Notes under the pieces: generated by a model
Told to the model about the DNA's origin: nothing
Seen by the model: the letters and a program-made list of their open reading frames with translations, nothing else
Database searches by the model: none
Translations under genes and position numbers: made by a program
Part shown: positions 50,118 through 59,653 of the stretch, piece after piece
How the letters are laid out: every line of letters starts with the position of its first letter
Position numbering within the stretch: the first letter of the stretch is position 1
Assembly: GCF_030851345.1 (NCBI RefSeq)
Contig: NZ_JALPNU010000002.1
Span: forward strand, 310,001 to 374,000
DNA: 64,000 bases
Reading direction: 5' to 3'
Source of the DNA: Marinifilum sp. D714
Lineage (GTDB): Bacteria; Bacteroidota; Bacteroidia; Bacteroidales; Marinifilaceae

Positions 50118-52952
50118 TTACACATTGATTCTTTTTTTCTTTTTGAAGTATTTGTTAATGGTTTCGAGTAGTTTCTTTTCGTCAAATGGCTTTGCAATAA
50201 AGTCATCGCAACCTGCTTCAATACTCTTGTTTTTATCTTCTCTGAAAGCATTTGCCGTTTGCGCTATAATTGGAAGATTATCACGCATTTTCTTAATTGA
50301 TTGTGTAGCTTCCAAACCATTGATATCTGGCAAACGCAGATCCATTAAAACCAAGTTAATGGTTGGGTTTCGCAAGCTTAATTCGATTGCTTTGTTTCCT
50401 GATATGGTATGCAGAATCTTTACTTTTGTGGGCTTTAAAGCTGCTTCGATGTACTTGTAGTTGGTTTCGTCATCCTCTACCACCAAAATCAGCTTATCGT
50501 CCCATTTGTAATCCTTTTTCTTAGGAGTTTTTTTAACTGGCAAATTATCGGTATCTAAAGGCTTATAAGGAATGGTAAAGAAGAAGGTTGTTCCTTTATC
50601 CTCAACCGTAGCCATTCTTATTTTTCCTCCCATTAATTCTACGAAACCTTTAGAAATGGCCAAGCCAAGACCTGTTCCACCATATTTACGTGTGAAGGAT
50701 TCCTCAACCTGACGGAAACGCTCAAAAATAATGTCTTGCTTTTCCTTTTGAATGCCAATACCTGTATCCTTTACATAGAACTCCAGGAAGTTGTCCTTTA
50801 AAAGCTTATAACCAAACTCAATAGATCCTGAAGAGGTGAATTTAAATGCATTGTTTAGAAGGTTAGCAAGAACTTGTCTCAGTTTTCTTTCCTCGGCTAC
50901 AACCAGAGTTTTTTCGTTTGGCAATGATTTAATAACTCTAAATTCAATCTCATCATCAGCAATATTCTCTTTGCTGAATTGCATATGCAAATCGTCTAAA
51001 ATAGAATTAATAGAGCATTGGGTTTCCTTAATAATGGTTTGTCCGGCATCCAGCTTCGAAATATCAAGAATATCATTAATAATCTTCAATAGCTGATTAG
51101 AACTCTTGTAAATGATATCCACATATACATTTTGTTGTTCGTCAGTTTTTCCAGGTTTTCTAAGCATATCTGCAAATCCAATAATTCCATTCATTGGGGT
51201 TCTGATTTCGTGCGACATGTTAGCAAGGAATGCAGATTTTAAACGATCACTTTCTTCAGCTTTTTCCTTCGCTTTTACCAACTCACTTTGCGAATTAATA
51301 ATGGGAGTAATATCATTAATGATGATCATGGAAGAGGTATCGAAAGGAACCATGAAAAATTCACAATGCCTTTGCTCTCCATTTTTCGTACTTATATAGA
51401 ATTCTTGCTTTTCGATATCCGTATTGTTCTGCTTTGCTTTTTCTGTAGCTTTTGCCCAAGATTCAATAACAGTTTTTCTGTATTCTTCATCAGGATAACA
51501 CTTTGCATACCACTCTTCAGAAGTGCGAATATCATTTAAGTAATAGCCAAACTGCTCAATAAATTTATCATTCAAGAATTCGAGGTCGTTATTTTCATCA
51601 GTAATTACAATAGGAAGAGGTGACTTGTGAATCATCTTCTTCAATCTGCGTTCGCTCGAAATAATTGCCTGTTGAGCATTCTTTCTTTCGGTGATATCAC
51701 GCGCAGTGGAAAGAATTACATGCTTTCCTTGTAAGGTTACCAGTTGATTCACTGTTTCCATAGGTGTTTTTTTACCATACTTGGAAATAAACATTTGCTC
51801 GCTGGTAAATTGCTTTTCGCGAGTTAAACGTTTTATCGAATCAACAATGTAATCATTGTCTAAATCTTCAATGAAATCGTGAAGTGAAAGTTGTAGCAAT
51901 TCCTCACGAGAATACCCCAGCAATATACAGGCTGTATCATTTGCTTCGATCAACTTAGAAGAACCATTACCTAAATATTCGTTTACCAAAATGATATCAG
52001 TACTACCATTAATTAGGTTTCTATACTTTTCTTCGCTCGTTGCAAGGGCAGTTGTTCTTTCTTTAACCCTTTCTTCAAGCTTTTCATTAAATGATCTTAA
52101 TTGTTCTGAATAATCGTGAATTTCCTGGTATTGCTCGCGAATGGTTTGTTCTCCTTTCTCGCGCTCCAATATTTCATTCTGAAGTTTGGTATAGGTTTCG
52201 GTTAATTCGGTGATAGAATGGTTTAATAAACTTTCCTCGCTAATCCTTTTTACAGAACCATGACCTTGTCCTTGGTAAATGGCTTGAGCTTGGTAAATAA
52301 AGTTCTTAATTGGTTGGGAGATGCTGTCAGAAATTACATAGGTGATTGCGATACAGAGAAGAACAATTATTACCGATATAATCGTAAACCAAAACAGTGT
52401 GGCGTTGTGCATTTCCGATGCTTCTTTATAACTGGTATCCGCTTTGTTTTCAGCAAAATCAGTCATCACCTTTGTTTTTTCTTTAAGCTTGTTCAAATGG
52501 TTTGCTGCCATGCCATCAACCATTTTCTTTGCTGTAAGTTCTTTGCCACTAACTTTTAAGTCGATAATTTGGTTTCTGATATCCTCCCAATCCATAAAGG
52601 CACGATGGGCTTCGCCAACATCTCTACCATTGCCTAAGAAATTATTGTATACAACATCAAACTCAGCTTCTACTTTTAAGTGATAAAGGTTAATGGTGTC
52701 AATTGCCTGATCGAACTCCTCTTGTGTATTTGCAAGTAAGATGTCCTTCATTGCACTTTCCATGATTTGAATGTGCGTATTGATATCTCGAATACTATTG
52801 CTTACTGTATAGGCGTGAGTATAAATGAATTCCGATTCTGTACGCAGTTTTTTTACCTGGAAAATAGAGAGGACGAAGAATGATACCGTAAACAGTAGAA
52901 TAAGTCCGAATCCGGCAAGCACTCTAGTACGAAATTTTAACCTATTAAGCAT
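50118..52952 (-). CDS. Membrane hybrid histidine kinase: 4HB-PAS-PAS-HisKA-HATPase-REC
   Basis: This 944-residue protein starts with a membrane helix (VLAGFGLILLFTVSFFVLSIF), a four-helix-bundle-type periplasmic sensor (about residues 35-185), a second helix (LFWFTIISVIIVLLCIAITYVI) and a coiled linker. Two PAS domains follow (YRNLINGSTDIILVNEYLG and LKKMIHKSPLPIVITDENN). HisKA reads FLANMSHEIRTPMNGIIGF, HATPase has GTGLGLAIS, and a final receiver has LVLMDLRLPDINGLEA. It has no HAMP of clear sequence. No response regulator is next to it, so the C-terminal receiver may pass the signal to an unlinked phosphotransfer protein, or may be regulatory. Confidence 0.93.
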   Translation of the reverse strand: MLNRLKFRTRVLAGFGLILLFTVSFFVLSIFQVKKLRTESEFIYTHAYTVSNSIRDINTHIQIMESAMKDILLANTQEEFDQAIDTINLYHLKVEAEFDVVYNNFLGNGRDVGEAHRAFMDWEDIRNQIIDLKVSGKELTAKKMVDGMAANHLNKLKEKTKVMTDFAENKADTSYKEASEMHNATLFWFTIISVIIVLLCIAITYVISDSISQPIKNFIYQAQAIYQGQGHGSVKRISEESLLNHSITELTETYTKLQNEILEREKGEQTIREQYQEIHDYSEQLRSFNEKLEERVKERTTALATSEEKYRNLINGSTDIILVNEYLGNGSSKLIEANDTACILLGYSREELLQLSLHDFIEDLDNDYIVDSIKRLTREKQFTSEQMFISKYGKKTPMETVNQLVTLQGKHVILSTARDITERKNAQQAIISSERRLKKMIHKSPLPIVITDENNDLEFLNDKFIEQFGYYLNDIRTSEEWYAKCYPDEEYRKTVIESWAKATEKAKQNNTDIEKQEFYISTKNGEQRHCEFFMVPFDTSSMIIINDITPIINSQSELVKAKEKAEESDRLKSAFLANMSHEIRTPMNGIIGFADMLRKPGKTDEQQNVYVDIIYKSSNQLLKIINDILDISKLDAGQTIIKETQCSINSILDDLHMQFSKENIADDEIEFRVIKSLPNEKTLVVAEERKLRQVLANLLNNAFKFTSSGSIEFGYKLLKDNFLEFYVKDTGIGIQKEKQDIIFERFRQVEESFTRKYGGTGLGLAISKGFVELMGGKIRMATVEDKGTTFFFTIPYKPLDTDNLPVKKTPKKKDYKWDDKLILVVEDDETNYKYIEAALKPTKVKILHTISGNKAIELSLRNPTINLVLMDLRLPDINGLEATQSIKKMRDNLPIIAQTANAFREDKNKSIEAGCDDFIAKPFDEKKLLETINKYFKKKKRINV

Positions 52953-53102
52953 TTAGCTTCGCCTGTATTTAATGTGTAATTAGAGGTTGATTATGGTCAC
53001 ATTTGAGCGACTTTCATTCCTAAGTTAGTTATTCTTATGGATTTACACAATATTTTTGACAAAGGTGCTATAATTACTTACGTAGAGAGAAATTTATTCA
53101 AC

Positions 53103-53130
53103 AAAAAAGGCAGCTCAAAATGAGCTGCCT
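53103..53130 (-). terminator. Rho-independent terminator after the rnf operon
   Basis: AGGCAGCTCA (53108-53117), loop AAA, TGAGCTGCCT (53121-53130): a perfect 10-bp stem. On the minus strand it runs into six Ts, 27 bases beyond the rnfA stop. Confidence 0.93.
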
Positions 53131-53157
53131 ATGAAATATAATCAATTGTATTTTGAT

Positions 53158-53730
53158 TTATACGATTCCAGAGAATCCCATAAAGGCCATTGCCAATAAT
53201 CCAGCTACAATTAGTGCAGCAGGAGTTCCTTTTATGCCTTTAGGTAATTCAACAAGGTCTAAGTGTTCTCTTAATCCAGCAAATAATACCAATGCCAAAC
53301 CAAAACCAATTGCCGATGCTCCTGAGAAAACCACAGCTTCAAGCAGATTGTAGTCTTTCTGAATGGTCATGATAGCCACACCTAAAATAGCACAGTTGGT
53401 AGTGATAAGAGGCAAGAATACACCTAATGCCTGATATAATGCAGGACTTACCTTTTTCAAAATAATCTCAACCAATTGTACAAGGGATGCAATAACCAAA
53501 ATGAAAGAAATGGTTTGCATGAATCCAATTCCGTATGGATTAAGAATATAGTGTTGTATTAAATAAGTTACGATAGTTGCCAGAATCATTACAAAAGTAA
53601 CCGCTCCGGTCATACCTACCGCTGTAGATACTTTCTTCGATACTCCAAGGAAAGGACAAATTCCAAGGAATTGCATCAATACTACGTTGTTTACGAATAT
53701 TGCTGATATTATAATTACAATAAATTCCAT
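53158..53730 (-). CDS. rnfA: Rnf complex subunit RnfA
   Basis: This 190-residue inner-membrane protein has six helices ([20 protein letters not shown] at the first; [10 protein letters not shown] in the middle). It is the paralogue of RnfE with opposite topology; the pair forms the membrane core, with conserved cysteines that hold an iron-sulfur cluster in the Rnf/Nqr family (one in GICPFLG, one in TNCAILG, both visible). Rnf couples electron flow between ferredoxin and NAD+ to Na+ or H+ transport. Last gene of the operon, 11 bases after rnfE. Confidence 0.95.
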   Translation of the reverse strand: MEFIVIIISAIFVNNVVLMQFLGICPFLGVSKKVSTAVGMTGAVTFVMILATIVTYLIQHYILNPYGIGFMQTISFILVIASLVQLVEIILKKVSPALYQALGVFLPLITTNCAILGVAIMTIQKDYNLLEAVVFSGASAIGFGLALVLFAGLREHLDLVELPKGIKGTPAALIVAGLLAMAFMGFSGIV

Positions 53731-53741
53731 GATGATTCTCC

Positions 53742-54326
53742 TTATACTTTTCTTACTCGGTTAATAAATGCAATTAAGTATCCTAATGCGATAAAAGCAC
53801 CAGGTGCCAATACGAATACTAACATTCCATAGGTTTCGTTGAACAATGTTACTCCAAACATTTTTCCCGAACCAAAAAATTCACGAATTGCACCCAGCAT
53901 GGTTAATGCCATAGCAAAACCCAATCCCATACTAACACCATCGATAATAGAAGGAACCATTTTGTTCTTTGATGCAAAAGCCTCAGCACGACCTAGTACC
54001 ACGCAGTTTACTACAATCAATGGAATAAATACACCCAATTGTTCGTGTAAAGCAGGTACGTATCCAGCCATTAATAAATCCACCATGGTTACGAAAGATG
54101 CAATAATTACAATGAAAGATGGAATTTTCACTTTGTCAGGAATAAATGAACTTACTAATGAGATAACCAAATTCGACATGATTAATACGAAAGTGGTAGC
54201 CAAGCCCATTCCTAAACCATTAGTTGCTGATGATGTAACCCCCAATGTAGGACACATACCCAATAACAATGCAAAAACGGCATTTTCCTTAAAAAAGCCT
54301 CTTAAAAAGATGTCTTTATTTGTCAT
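53742..54326 (-). CDS. rnfE: Rnf complex subunit RnfE
   Basis: This 194-residue protein has six helices and matches RnfE/Nqr[22 protein letters not shown] at the start and [16 protein letters not shown] in the middle, carrying the two cluster cysteines that pair with those of RnfA. It is a membrane core subunit of the ferredoxin:NAD+ oxidoreductase. Its ATG overlaps the rnfG stop by one base, implying translational coupling. Confidence 0.95.
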   Translation of the reverse strand: MTNKDIFLRGFFKENAVFALLLGMCPTLGVTSSATNGLGMGLATTFVLIMSNLVISLVSSFIPDKVKIPSFIVIIASFVTMVDLLMAGYVPALHEQLGVFIPLIVVNCVVLGRAEAFASKNKMVPSIIDGVSMGLGFAMALTMLGAIREFFGSGKMFGVTLFNETYGMLVFVLAPGAFIALGYLIAFINRVRKV

Positions 54327-54934
54327 TACTTGGTTCCTCCTTCCATTTGTTTGTTGTACTCATTGTATGCAGTTTGAACAGCATCTAGGAAAGCTCTGGA
54401 GCTGATTGTTGCTGCAGTAATTGCATCAATATCCCCACCGTCTTTGCTAACAGTTAGGTTTGCTGTTCCAGGATTTTTGCCCAAAATGCTACACTTGGCT
54501 TTAGCCGGATCTGTAGTTTTAAACCAAGGCTCCATTTTGGTACCCAATCCAGGTGTTTCTTTGTGTTCCAAAACTGAATAGTTGTTAATTGTTCCATCGG
54601 GTTTGAAACCAACCATAATCCAAATGTATCCAGAGAATCCGTTTGTTGTAAATGTTTTTACGGCAGTACCTACTAATTCATCTCCTTTTTTGGCAGGATA
54701 GAATTCCAAAAGATCACCTGTAGGCATCTCAACCGAATACATTTCCTCACTTGGATTATTATCAAATTCAGGAACAACTTCCTTAATGGCTTTTAATTTT
54801 TTAGCCAACTTAGCAGCAGCGATAGGTTCTTTGGTTAACTCGTAAAGTCCACCTAATGCAGCTGAGGCAACTAGTGTTACAATGAATAACACTAGAACCA
54901 TATTTATAAATGTAGATTCTTTTTTACCAGCCAT
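54326..54934 (-). CDS. rnfG: Rnf complex flavoprotein subunit RnfG
   Basis: This 202-residue protein has one N-terminal membrane helix (FINMVLVLFIVTLVASAALGG) and a periplasmic FMN-binding domain. The covalent flavinylation motif, (S/T)GAT in most RnfG/NqrC proteins, reads TAATISS here, with the expected phosphoester Thr at residue 176; the usual glycine is alanine. EHKETPGLGTKMEPWF is also typical. It passes electrons through FMN within the Rnf complex. ApbE, which attaches the FMN, is not in the window. Confidence 0.94.
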   Translation of the reverse strand: MAGKKESTFINMVLVLFIVTLVASAALGGLYELTKEPIAAAKLAKKLKAIKEVVPEFDNNPSEEMYSVEMPTGDLLEFYPAKKGDELVGTAVKTFTTNGFSGYIWIMVGFKPDGTINNYSVLEHKETPGLGTKMEPWFKTTDPAKAKCSILGKNPGTANLTVSKDGGDIDAITAATISSRAFLDAVQTAYNEYNKQMEGGTK

Positions 54935-54936
54935 GA

Positions 54937-55932
54937 TTATTTCCTTTTTTCGCCGAAACGCTTAGGTTTAACATATACGTTAATTAGTGGCACAAATGCA
55001 TTCATAATAAGAATAGCAAATGAAACTCCTTCAGGATATGCTCCAAATACACGGATCACTACAGTAAGGACACCGATTCCCACACCGTAGATGATCATCC
55101 CTTTGTTGGACATTGGAGAAGTAACATAGTCGGTTGCCATGAAAATAGCACCTAATAATAAACCTCCAGTCAAAATATGGAATACAGGTCCTGCATAAGC
55201 TTCAGGATCTACCATGTGAAGAATTCCTGTTAAGATCGCAACAGAACCAATTACAGCAACAGGAATGTGCCATGTAATGATCTTACGGATCAACATATAA
55301 ATTAATCCAAGAACTAAGGCAGCTCCAGCAATTTCACCCATCGAACCTCCCATGTTTCCAAGGAACATGTCCATGTTTGAAGGAATCTTGTCCATTAATG
55401 ACGAAAGAGATTGACCGCTTTTCAATCCTTCCTTAATTATGGCAAGAGGAGTAGCTCCGGTTTCCACATCAATATATCCACTGGTTAAACCTTTCGACAC
55501 CGGCCAACTGGTCATCTGAACAGGGAAGGAAATCAATAGGAATACACGACCAACCAATGCAGGGTTAAATACGTTGTTTCCTAATCCTCCAAATGTCATC
55601 TTACCAATACCTATTGCAACCAACGCACCAATCATGATGATCCAGATTGGAAGGTTGGATGGTACGTTAAAGGCTAGAAGGATACCAGTAATAAGGGCTG
55701 AACCATCATTAATGCTAACCTCAGTCTTAAGAATGTATTTTTGAATTAAGAATTCGAATAAGTAACATGATGCTACGGCGGTTAGGGTTACAACTAGTGC
55801 ACCTAATCCAAAGTAAAAGAACGAAAATAGCAGCGCCGGAAGCATCGCAAATACCACACCATACATATTTTTCTGTATGGAATCTCCACTATGAACATGC
55901 GGAGATGGTGCGACAAGTACTTTGGTGTTCAT
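54937..55932 (-). CDS. rnfD: Rnf complex flavoprotein subunit RnfD
   Basis: This 331-residue membrane protein has about nine helices and the second covalent FMN site, TGATPLA, with Thr161 as acceptor. SPHVHSGDSIQKNMYGVVFA at the N-terminus and DYVTSPMSNKGMIIYGVG near the C-terminus are family signatures. It forms the membrane electron path with RnfG and takes part in ion transport. rnfG follows 2 bases after its stop. The usual neighbour rnfC is separated from it by an inserted gene, so the gap to rnfC is 487 bases instead of a few. Confidence 0.95.
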   Translation of the reverse strand: MNTKVLVAPSPHVHSGDSIQKNMYGVVFAMLPALLFSFFYFGLGALVVTLTAVASCYLFEFLIQKYILKTEVSINDGSALITGILLAFNVPSNLPIWIIMIGALVAIGIGKMTFGGLGNNVFNPALVGRVFLLISFPVQMTSWPVSKGLTSGYIDVETGATPLAIIKEGLKSGQSLSSLMDKIPSNMDMFLGNMGGSMGEIAGAALVLGLIYMLIRKIITWHIPVAVIGSVAILTGILHMVDPEAYAGPVFHILTGGLLLGAIFMATDYVTSPMSNKGMIIYGVGIGVLTVVIRVFGAYPEGVSFAILIMNAFVPLINVYVKPKRFGEKRK

Positions 55933-55984
55933 ATCTATTTGTTAATTAGTTAATTTTATTTTTTTTCTTAATGTGTACTTAAAG

Positions 55985-55998
55985 TGCCTAAAGTACTT
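55985..55998. repeat. Left inverted repeat flanking the four-helix-bundle gene
   Basis: TGCCTAAAGTACTT is the inverted partner of AAGTATTTTAGGCA at 56379-56392, with 13 of 14 positions matching. It lies in a stretch (about 55973-56012) made of short AAGTAC/TTAGAG-type words. Confidence 0.7.
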
Positions 55999-56005
55999 CG
56001 AATAC

Positions 56006-56365
56006 TTAGAGTTTTAGTTTATTACTGATAGATGTAAATAAAGCAACAAGTTCATTAGCTTCCTTTAAAATGATGTCGATTTTATTTTCTGCTAACCAAT
56101 TCATTTCATTTATTAATTCAAGCCAATATATGGTTTCACTTGCTTCACTTTCGCAAATTTTAATTTTGTTCTTAAAATCAGCTTTACTTCTCGATCTATT
56201 AGCTTCTCGGTAATTGGCTCCAACACTTGTTCCCGATTTGGTAATTTGATTCTTGATCACTTTACTTTCAGGTATATTGGGAAGAGAAACAGATAATTTG
56301 ATAATAGAAAGAGCAAATTGCTTAGTTCTCTTTTCTAATTGATTTCCAAATTCTTTATTATCCAT
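56006..56365 (-). CDS. Four-helix-bundle (IVP / S23-like) protein inserted in the rnf operon
   Basis: This 119-residue protein matches the family first known from intervening sequences of 23S rRNA genes (TIGR02436-type). Signatures are FALSIIKLSVSLPNIPESKVIKNQI, TSVGANYREANRSRSKADF and KICESEASETIYWLELI. Members form pentameric four-helix bundles; related proteins accompany diversity-generating retroelements. The molecular role of free-standing copies is unknown. It lies between rnfC and rnfD, which are adjacent in usual rnf operons, and is bracketed by inverted repeats, so it looks inserted. It reads in the operon direction and should not block downstream transcription. Confidence 0.88.
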   Translation of the reverse strand: MDNKEFGNQLEKRTKQFALSIIKLSVSLPNIPESKVIKNQITKSGTSVGANYREANRSRSKADFKNKIKICESEASETIYWLELINEMNWLAENKIDIILKEANELVALFTSISNKLKL

Positions 56366-56378
56366 TTCTTTTCACTTT

Positions 56379-56392
56379 AAGTATTTTAGGCA
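56379..56392. repeat. Right inverted repeat flanking the four-helix-bundle gene
   Basis: AAGTATTTTAGGCA matches the reverse complement of 55985-55998 at 13 of 14 positions. It is followed by CCAAGTACTCTAAGTACT, again short AAGTAC words, just before the rnfC stop at 56420. Confidence 0.7.
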
Positions 56393-56419
56393 ATCCAAGT
56401 ACTCTAAGTACTGATAACT

Positions 56420-57748
56420 TTATTTTCTTGCACGCATAATCTGGCCTACTTTACCTTTTCCTAATCGGATGTAATCCAATAAAGGACGGTTAGCAGGACA
56501 TGTGAAACTACAAGAACCACATTCGATACAATCCATTACTGCATCTTTTTCTAAGCGCTCGTAATCTTTCTTATCGGCACATACCATTAGCAAGTATGGT
56601 TCAAGTCCCATTGGACAAACAGAAACACACTTACCACAACGGATACAAGCTTTGGTAGCTTTACGTGCAGTTTCTTCTCTTGGAAGAAGCAATAACCCAG
56701 AACTACCTTTTGTTAAAGGCACATCAATACTTGATAATGCTTTACCCATCATTGGACCACCACCAACAATTTTACCAGTATCTTCAGGCATTCCACCTGC
56801 AGCTTCGATAATATCTTTAACAGGCGTACCGATACGGAACAGCCAGTTCGATGGATTCTTCAAAGACTTTCCTGTAATGGTAGCAACGCGTTCAATTAAT
56901 GGTTTGTTTTTCTGAACTGCTTCGTAAACAGCGAATGCTGTTCCAACGTTTTGAACTACCGCACCTACCTCAATAGGAAGAGCTCCTGATGGAACTTCGC
57001 GCTTAATGGTTGCAGCGATTAATTGCTTCTCACCACCTTGAGGGTATTGTGTTTTTAATGGACAGATTTCAATGCCTTGATAGTTTGCAGCAAGCTTCGT
57101 AAGGTGAGCAATTGCATCAGGCTTGTTATTCTCAATACCGATAATTGCTTTGTTTACCTCAAGCGCTTTCATCAAGATTTGAGTACCAACCAATACTTCA
57201 TCACCTTTTTCTAACATGATTCTATGGTCAGAAGTCAAATAAGGCTCACACTCAACTGCATTAATGATTAAAACCTCTGCAGTTTTGCCTGGAGGAACTG
57301 AAAGTTTAACATGAGCAGGGAAAGTAGCACCACCCAAACCAACGATACCCGCATCGCCAACTCGTTTGATGATTTCCTCTTTGCTTGCGCTAATTTCTTT
57401 TACCAATTCTTCACTTCGATCGATATGCTCTAACCATTCATCACCATCAACTTTGATGATAACCGATGTTCTTCGGAAACCACTAGCATCCATGATATCG
57501 TCTACCTTGAATACTGTTCCTGAAACAGATGAGTGAATGTTTGCCGATACAAATCCTGAAGATTTAGCAATTAGTTGTCCTACTTTTACTTCGTCGCCTT
57601 TTTTAACGATTGGTGTAGCAGGAGCACCAATATGTTGTGAAATTGGAATGCTAACCATTTGGGGTATTGGCAATGCCTGGATTGCGCTTTCAGCAGATAG
57701 TTTGTTTTCTGCTGGATGAATACCTCCTATAGAAAATGTTTTTAACAC
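56420..57748 (-). CDS. rnfC: Rnf complex iron-sulfur/NADH-binding subunit RnfC
   Basis: This 442-residue peripheral subunit has a barrel-sandwich N-terminus (GGIHPAENKLSAESAIQ, IGAPATPIVKKGDEVKVGQ), an NADH/FMN-binding region with the loop VGLGGATFPAHVKL, a SLBB part, and two [4Fe-4S] motifs: CIRCGKCVSVCPMGLEP and CIECGSCSFTCPANRP. It exchanges electrons with NAD(H). The length is that of compact RnfC, without the long Ala/Lys tail of enteric homologues. It follows rnfB by 15 bases. Confidence 0.96.
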   Translation of the reverse strand: MLKTFSIGGIHPAENKLSAESAIQALPIPQMVSIPISQHIGAPATPIVKKGDEVKVGQLIAKSSGFVSANIHSSVSGTVFKVDDIMDASGFRRTSVIIKVDGDEWLEHIDRSEELVKEISASKEEIIKRVGDAGIVGLGGATFPAHVKLSVPPGKTAEVLIINAVECEPYLTSDHRIMLEKGDEVLVGTQILMKALEVNKAIIGIENNKPDAIAHLTKLAANYQGIEICPLKTQYPQGGEKQLIAATIKREVPSGALPIEVGAVVQNVGTAFAVYEAVQKNKPLIERVATITGKSLKNPSNWLFRIGTPVKDIIEAAGGMPEDTGKIVGGGPMMGKALSSIDVPLTKGSSGLLLLPREETARKATKACIRCGKCVSVCPMGLEPYLLMVCADKKDYERLEKDAVMDCIECGSCSFTCPANRPLLDYIRLGKGKVGQIMRARK

Positions 57749-57763
57749 TGATTATCCTCCTAT

Positions 57764-58714
57764 TTATTTGTTATCAGATGTTTCTTCTTTCGAATCGTTT
57801 GCTTTTGGCTCAGCTTTAGGAGCATCTTTAACTTCCGCCTTAGCAGCTGCAGGTTTTACTGTTTTAGCATCAGGTTTTGCAGCAGGCTTCTCTTTACGAG
57901 GAGGGAAGTTTAATTCATGTATTGCATTAGTAGGACAAACTACTACACATTTTCTACACAATTTACATTTGTTGTAGTCGATGTAAGCAAGGTTGTTTTC
58001 CACTGTAATTGCATCGAAAGGACATTCTTTCTCGCACTTGCGGCAACCAATACATGCAACATTACAAGCTTTTTTGGCAACAGCACCTTTGTCCTTGTTT
58101 ACACAAGACACAAAAATACGACGGCTCTTTGGTCCTTTTTTGCGAAGCTCAATAATGTTATTAGGACAAGCTTTAACACAAGCACCACAAGAAACACAAT
58201 TGTCTTCAATGATAACTGGAAGACCTGTTTCTTCGTCCATGTACATTGCATCAAAATTACAAGCTTCAACACATTCGCCTAAACCTAGACATCCGTACTG
58301 ACAACCAGTTTCGCCACTGTAAAGTGATGCAGCAATGGAACAAGAAGCTGCTCCATCATACTGATTTGTTTTCGGACGGTTTTCGCAAGTCCCGTTACAA
58401 CGTACAACAGCAACAGTTGGGTCTGCTGCTTTAACTTCGTGTCCTAAAAGGGCACCTACATGTGACATTACTGCTGCTCCACCAACAGGGCAGTTGAAGT
58501 TTGAGATGTCGTCGGCTTTTACCAATGCTTCGGCAAAACCCCTACAACCCGGATAACCACAACCCCCGCAGTTTGCTGCAGGCAATGCTTCTTCAACCTC
58601 GTCAATTCGAGGATCTTCGTACACTTTGAATTTTTGGGCTACAAAATACAGGATAATCGCTGCAGTAACACCAATAGCACACAAAGCCAGAATAGTGATA
58701 GCTATAATGCTCAT
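57764..58714 (-). CDS. rnfB: Rnf complex ferredoxin-type subunit RnfB
   Basis: This 316-residue protein has an N-terminal membrane helix (ALCAIGVTAAIILYFVAQKF). The RnfB-specific cluster domain follows (ANCGGCGYPGCRGFAEAL ... NCPVGG), then several ferredoxin-like cysteine sets, including CVSCGACVKACPNNII, CIGCRKCEKECPFDAI and CKLCRKCVVVCPTNAI. It receives electrons from reduced ferredoxin. The last 45 residues are an Ala/Lys/Pro-rich disordered tail (PAAKPDAKTVKPAAAK), unusual in that enteric Rnf carries such a tail on RnfC. rseC lies 4 bases upstream. Confidence 0.95.
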   Translation of the reverse strand: MSIIAITILALCAIGVTAAIILYFVAQKFKVYEDPRIDEVEEALPAANCGGCGYPGCRGFAEALVKADDISNFNCPVGGAAVMSHVGALLGHEVKAADPTVAVVRCNGTCENRPKTNQYDGAASCSIAASLYSGETGCQYGCLGLGECVEACNFDAMYMDEETGLPVIIEDNCVSCGACVKACPNNIIELRKKGPKSRRIFVSCVNKDKGAVAKKACNVACIGCRKCEKECPFDAITVENNLAYIDYNKCKLCRKCVVVCPTNAIHELNFPPRKEKPAAKPDAKTVKPAAAKAEVKDAPKAEPKANDSKEETSDNK

Positions 58715-58718
58715 AGAA

Positions 58719-59147
58719 TTAAATGTTTACGATTTTTTCTATTGTAAATGAAAACGTTTTCTTTAAACGTCCTTTAAAAAAGGACAATATGATATAATAA
58801 GGTGGTAAAACTGCCAATGATAGTAAACCACTTATTAGTTCGTCGTTAGTAATTGATGTTGCTATAAAAAGAACAAGTAACACAAGAACAAATGGGAGTA
58901 CATAAGCCAACATTAAAGCAAACCAGCCTAAGGATTCGCGGTAAGTTAATTTGACTTTTTCTCCAACAGAATACTTGTTGCTAAAATCAATAACATCAAT
59001 TGATTTTTCCTTCATGTCAGACATTGTACATGCTCCTTTAGCATGACAACCTGCACAAGCCGAAACATTAACAATTCCGACTGTAATCTTACCATCCTTT
59101 ATTTCCAGGATAGTCCCCTCATGATCAATTTGTTTGGGAGTACTCAT
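58719..59147 (-). CDS. rseC: SoxR-reducing-system / RseC family membrane protein
   Basis: This 142-residue protein has a small beta domain with cysteines in SACAGCHAKGACTMSDM, then two membrane helices (SLGWFALMLAYVLPFVLVLLVLFIA and LISGLLSLAVLPPYYIILSFF). RseC proteins accompany Rnf/Rsx systems and may help their assembly or redox state. It is the first gene of the operon. Upstream at 59233-59240 the minus strand reads TAATTTTG, a fair -7 box, without a good -33. Confidence 0.9.
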   Translation of the reverse strand: MSTPKQIDHEGTILEIKDGKITVGIVNVSACAGCHAKGACTMSDMKEKSIDVIDFSNKYSVGEKVKLTYRESLGWFALMLAYVLPFVLVLLVLFIATSITNDELISGLLSLAVLPPYYIILSFFKGRLKKTFSFTIEKIVNI

Positions 59148-59232
59148 GATTTAGCCCCTTTTTATTTAGTGTATGTGTTTGTTAGCTGTATATCAGCACC
59201 TTTAAATAGGTATGTTATTTAACACATGGCAA

Positions 59233-59240
59233 CAAAATTA
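59233..59240 (-). promoter_or_regulatory. Candidate -7 box of the rnf operon
   Basis: Minus-strand TAATTTTG matches TAnnTTTG and would give a leader of about 75 bases before rseC. The -33 element is not convincing. Confidence 0.35.
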
Positions 59241-59564
59241 ACACTTTAGGTCACATTCCATCCTGAAAAAGTCTATTTATAGCGTGTTTAAATAGAGGGA
59301 CTTCCTTGCTTTTGTAATGTAGAGATTACAATTTTTCATGTATCTATATTGAATACAGTTAGTTTGAGCTATTCAAGAAAAAAATCGCTAATATCTGTGT
59401 TTTCTGCAAACGAGATAATTTAGATTGCTTTTAGATAATGGATGCTGGATTGAAGGCTCTGGAACAACGAGAGTCGAGAAATGTGAATTTTTATGCAGAA
59501 TTAAATTGAACCACAAAGAGACTTTCTCCTTTTTGAAATCCTAATTTTAATAAGAGTGTGTAAA

Positions 59565-59594
59565 ATGTAAAGCATTAAAAATCAAACTTTACAT
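59565..59594. repeat. Inverted repeat in the rnf / outer-membrane gene gap
   Basis: ATGTAAAG (59565-59572) and CTTTACAT (59587-59594) form a perfect 8-bp stem with a 14-base loop. It has no T-run. The remaining part of 59241-59653 shows no gene or signal I can support. Confidence 0.5.
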
Positions 59595-59653
59595 GTGATT
59601 ATTGTAAAAGAGGCTGTATTTATTGATGTGTAGTATGTGTATTTTACAGTATG

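Noticed and set aside
53839-54405. 188-codon plus-strand frame antisense to rnfE
   Set aside because: It mirrors rnfE codons; the minus-strand frame is a clear RnfE and in operon order.
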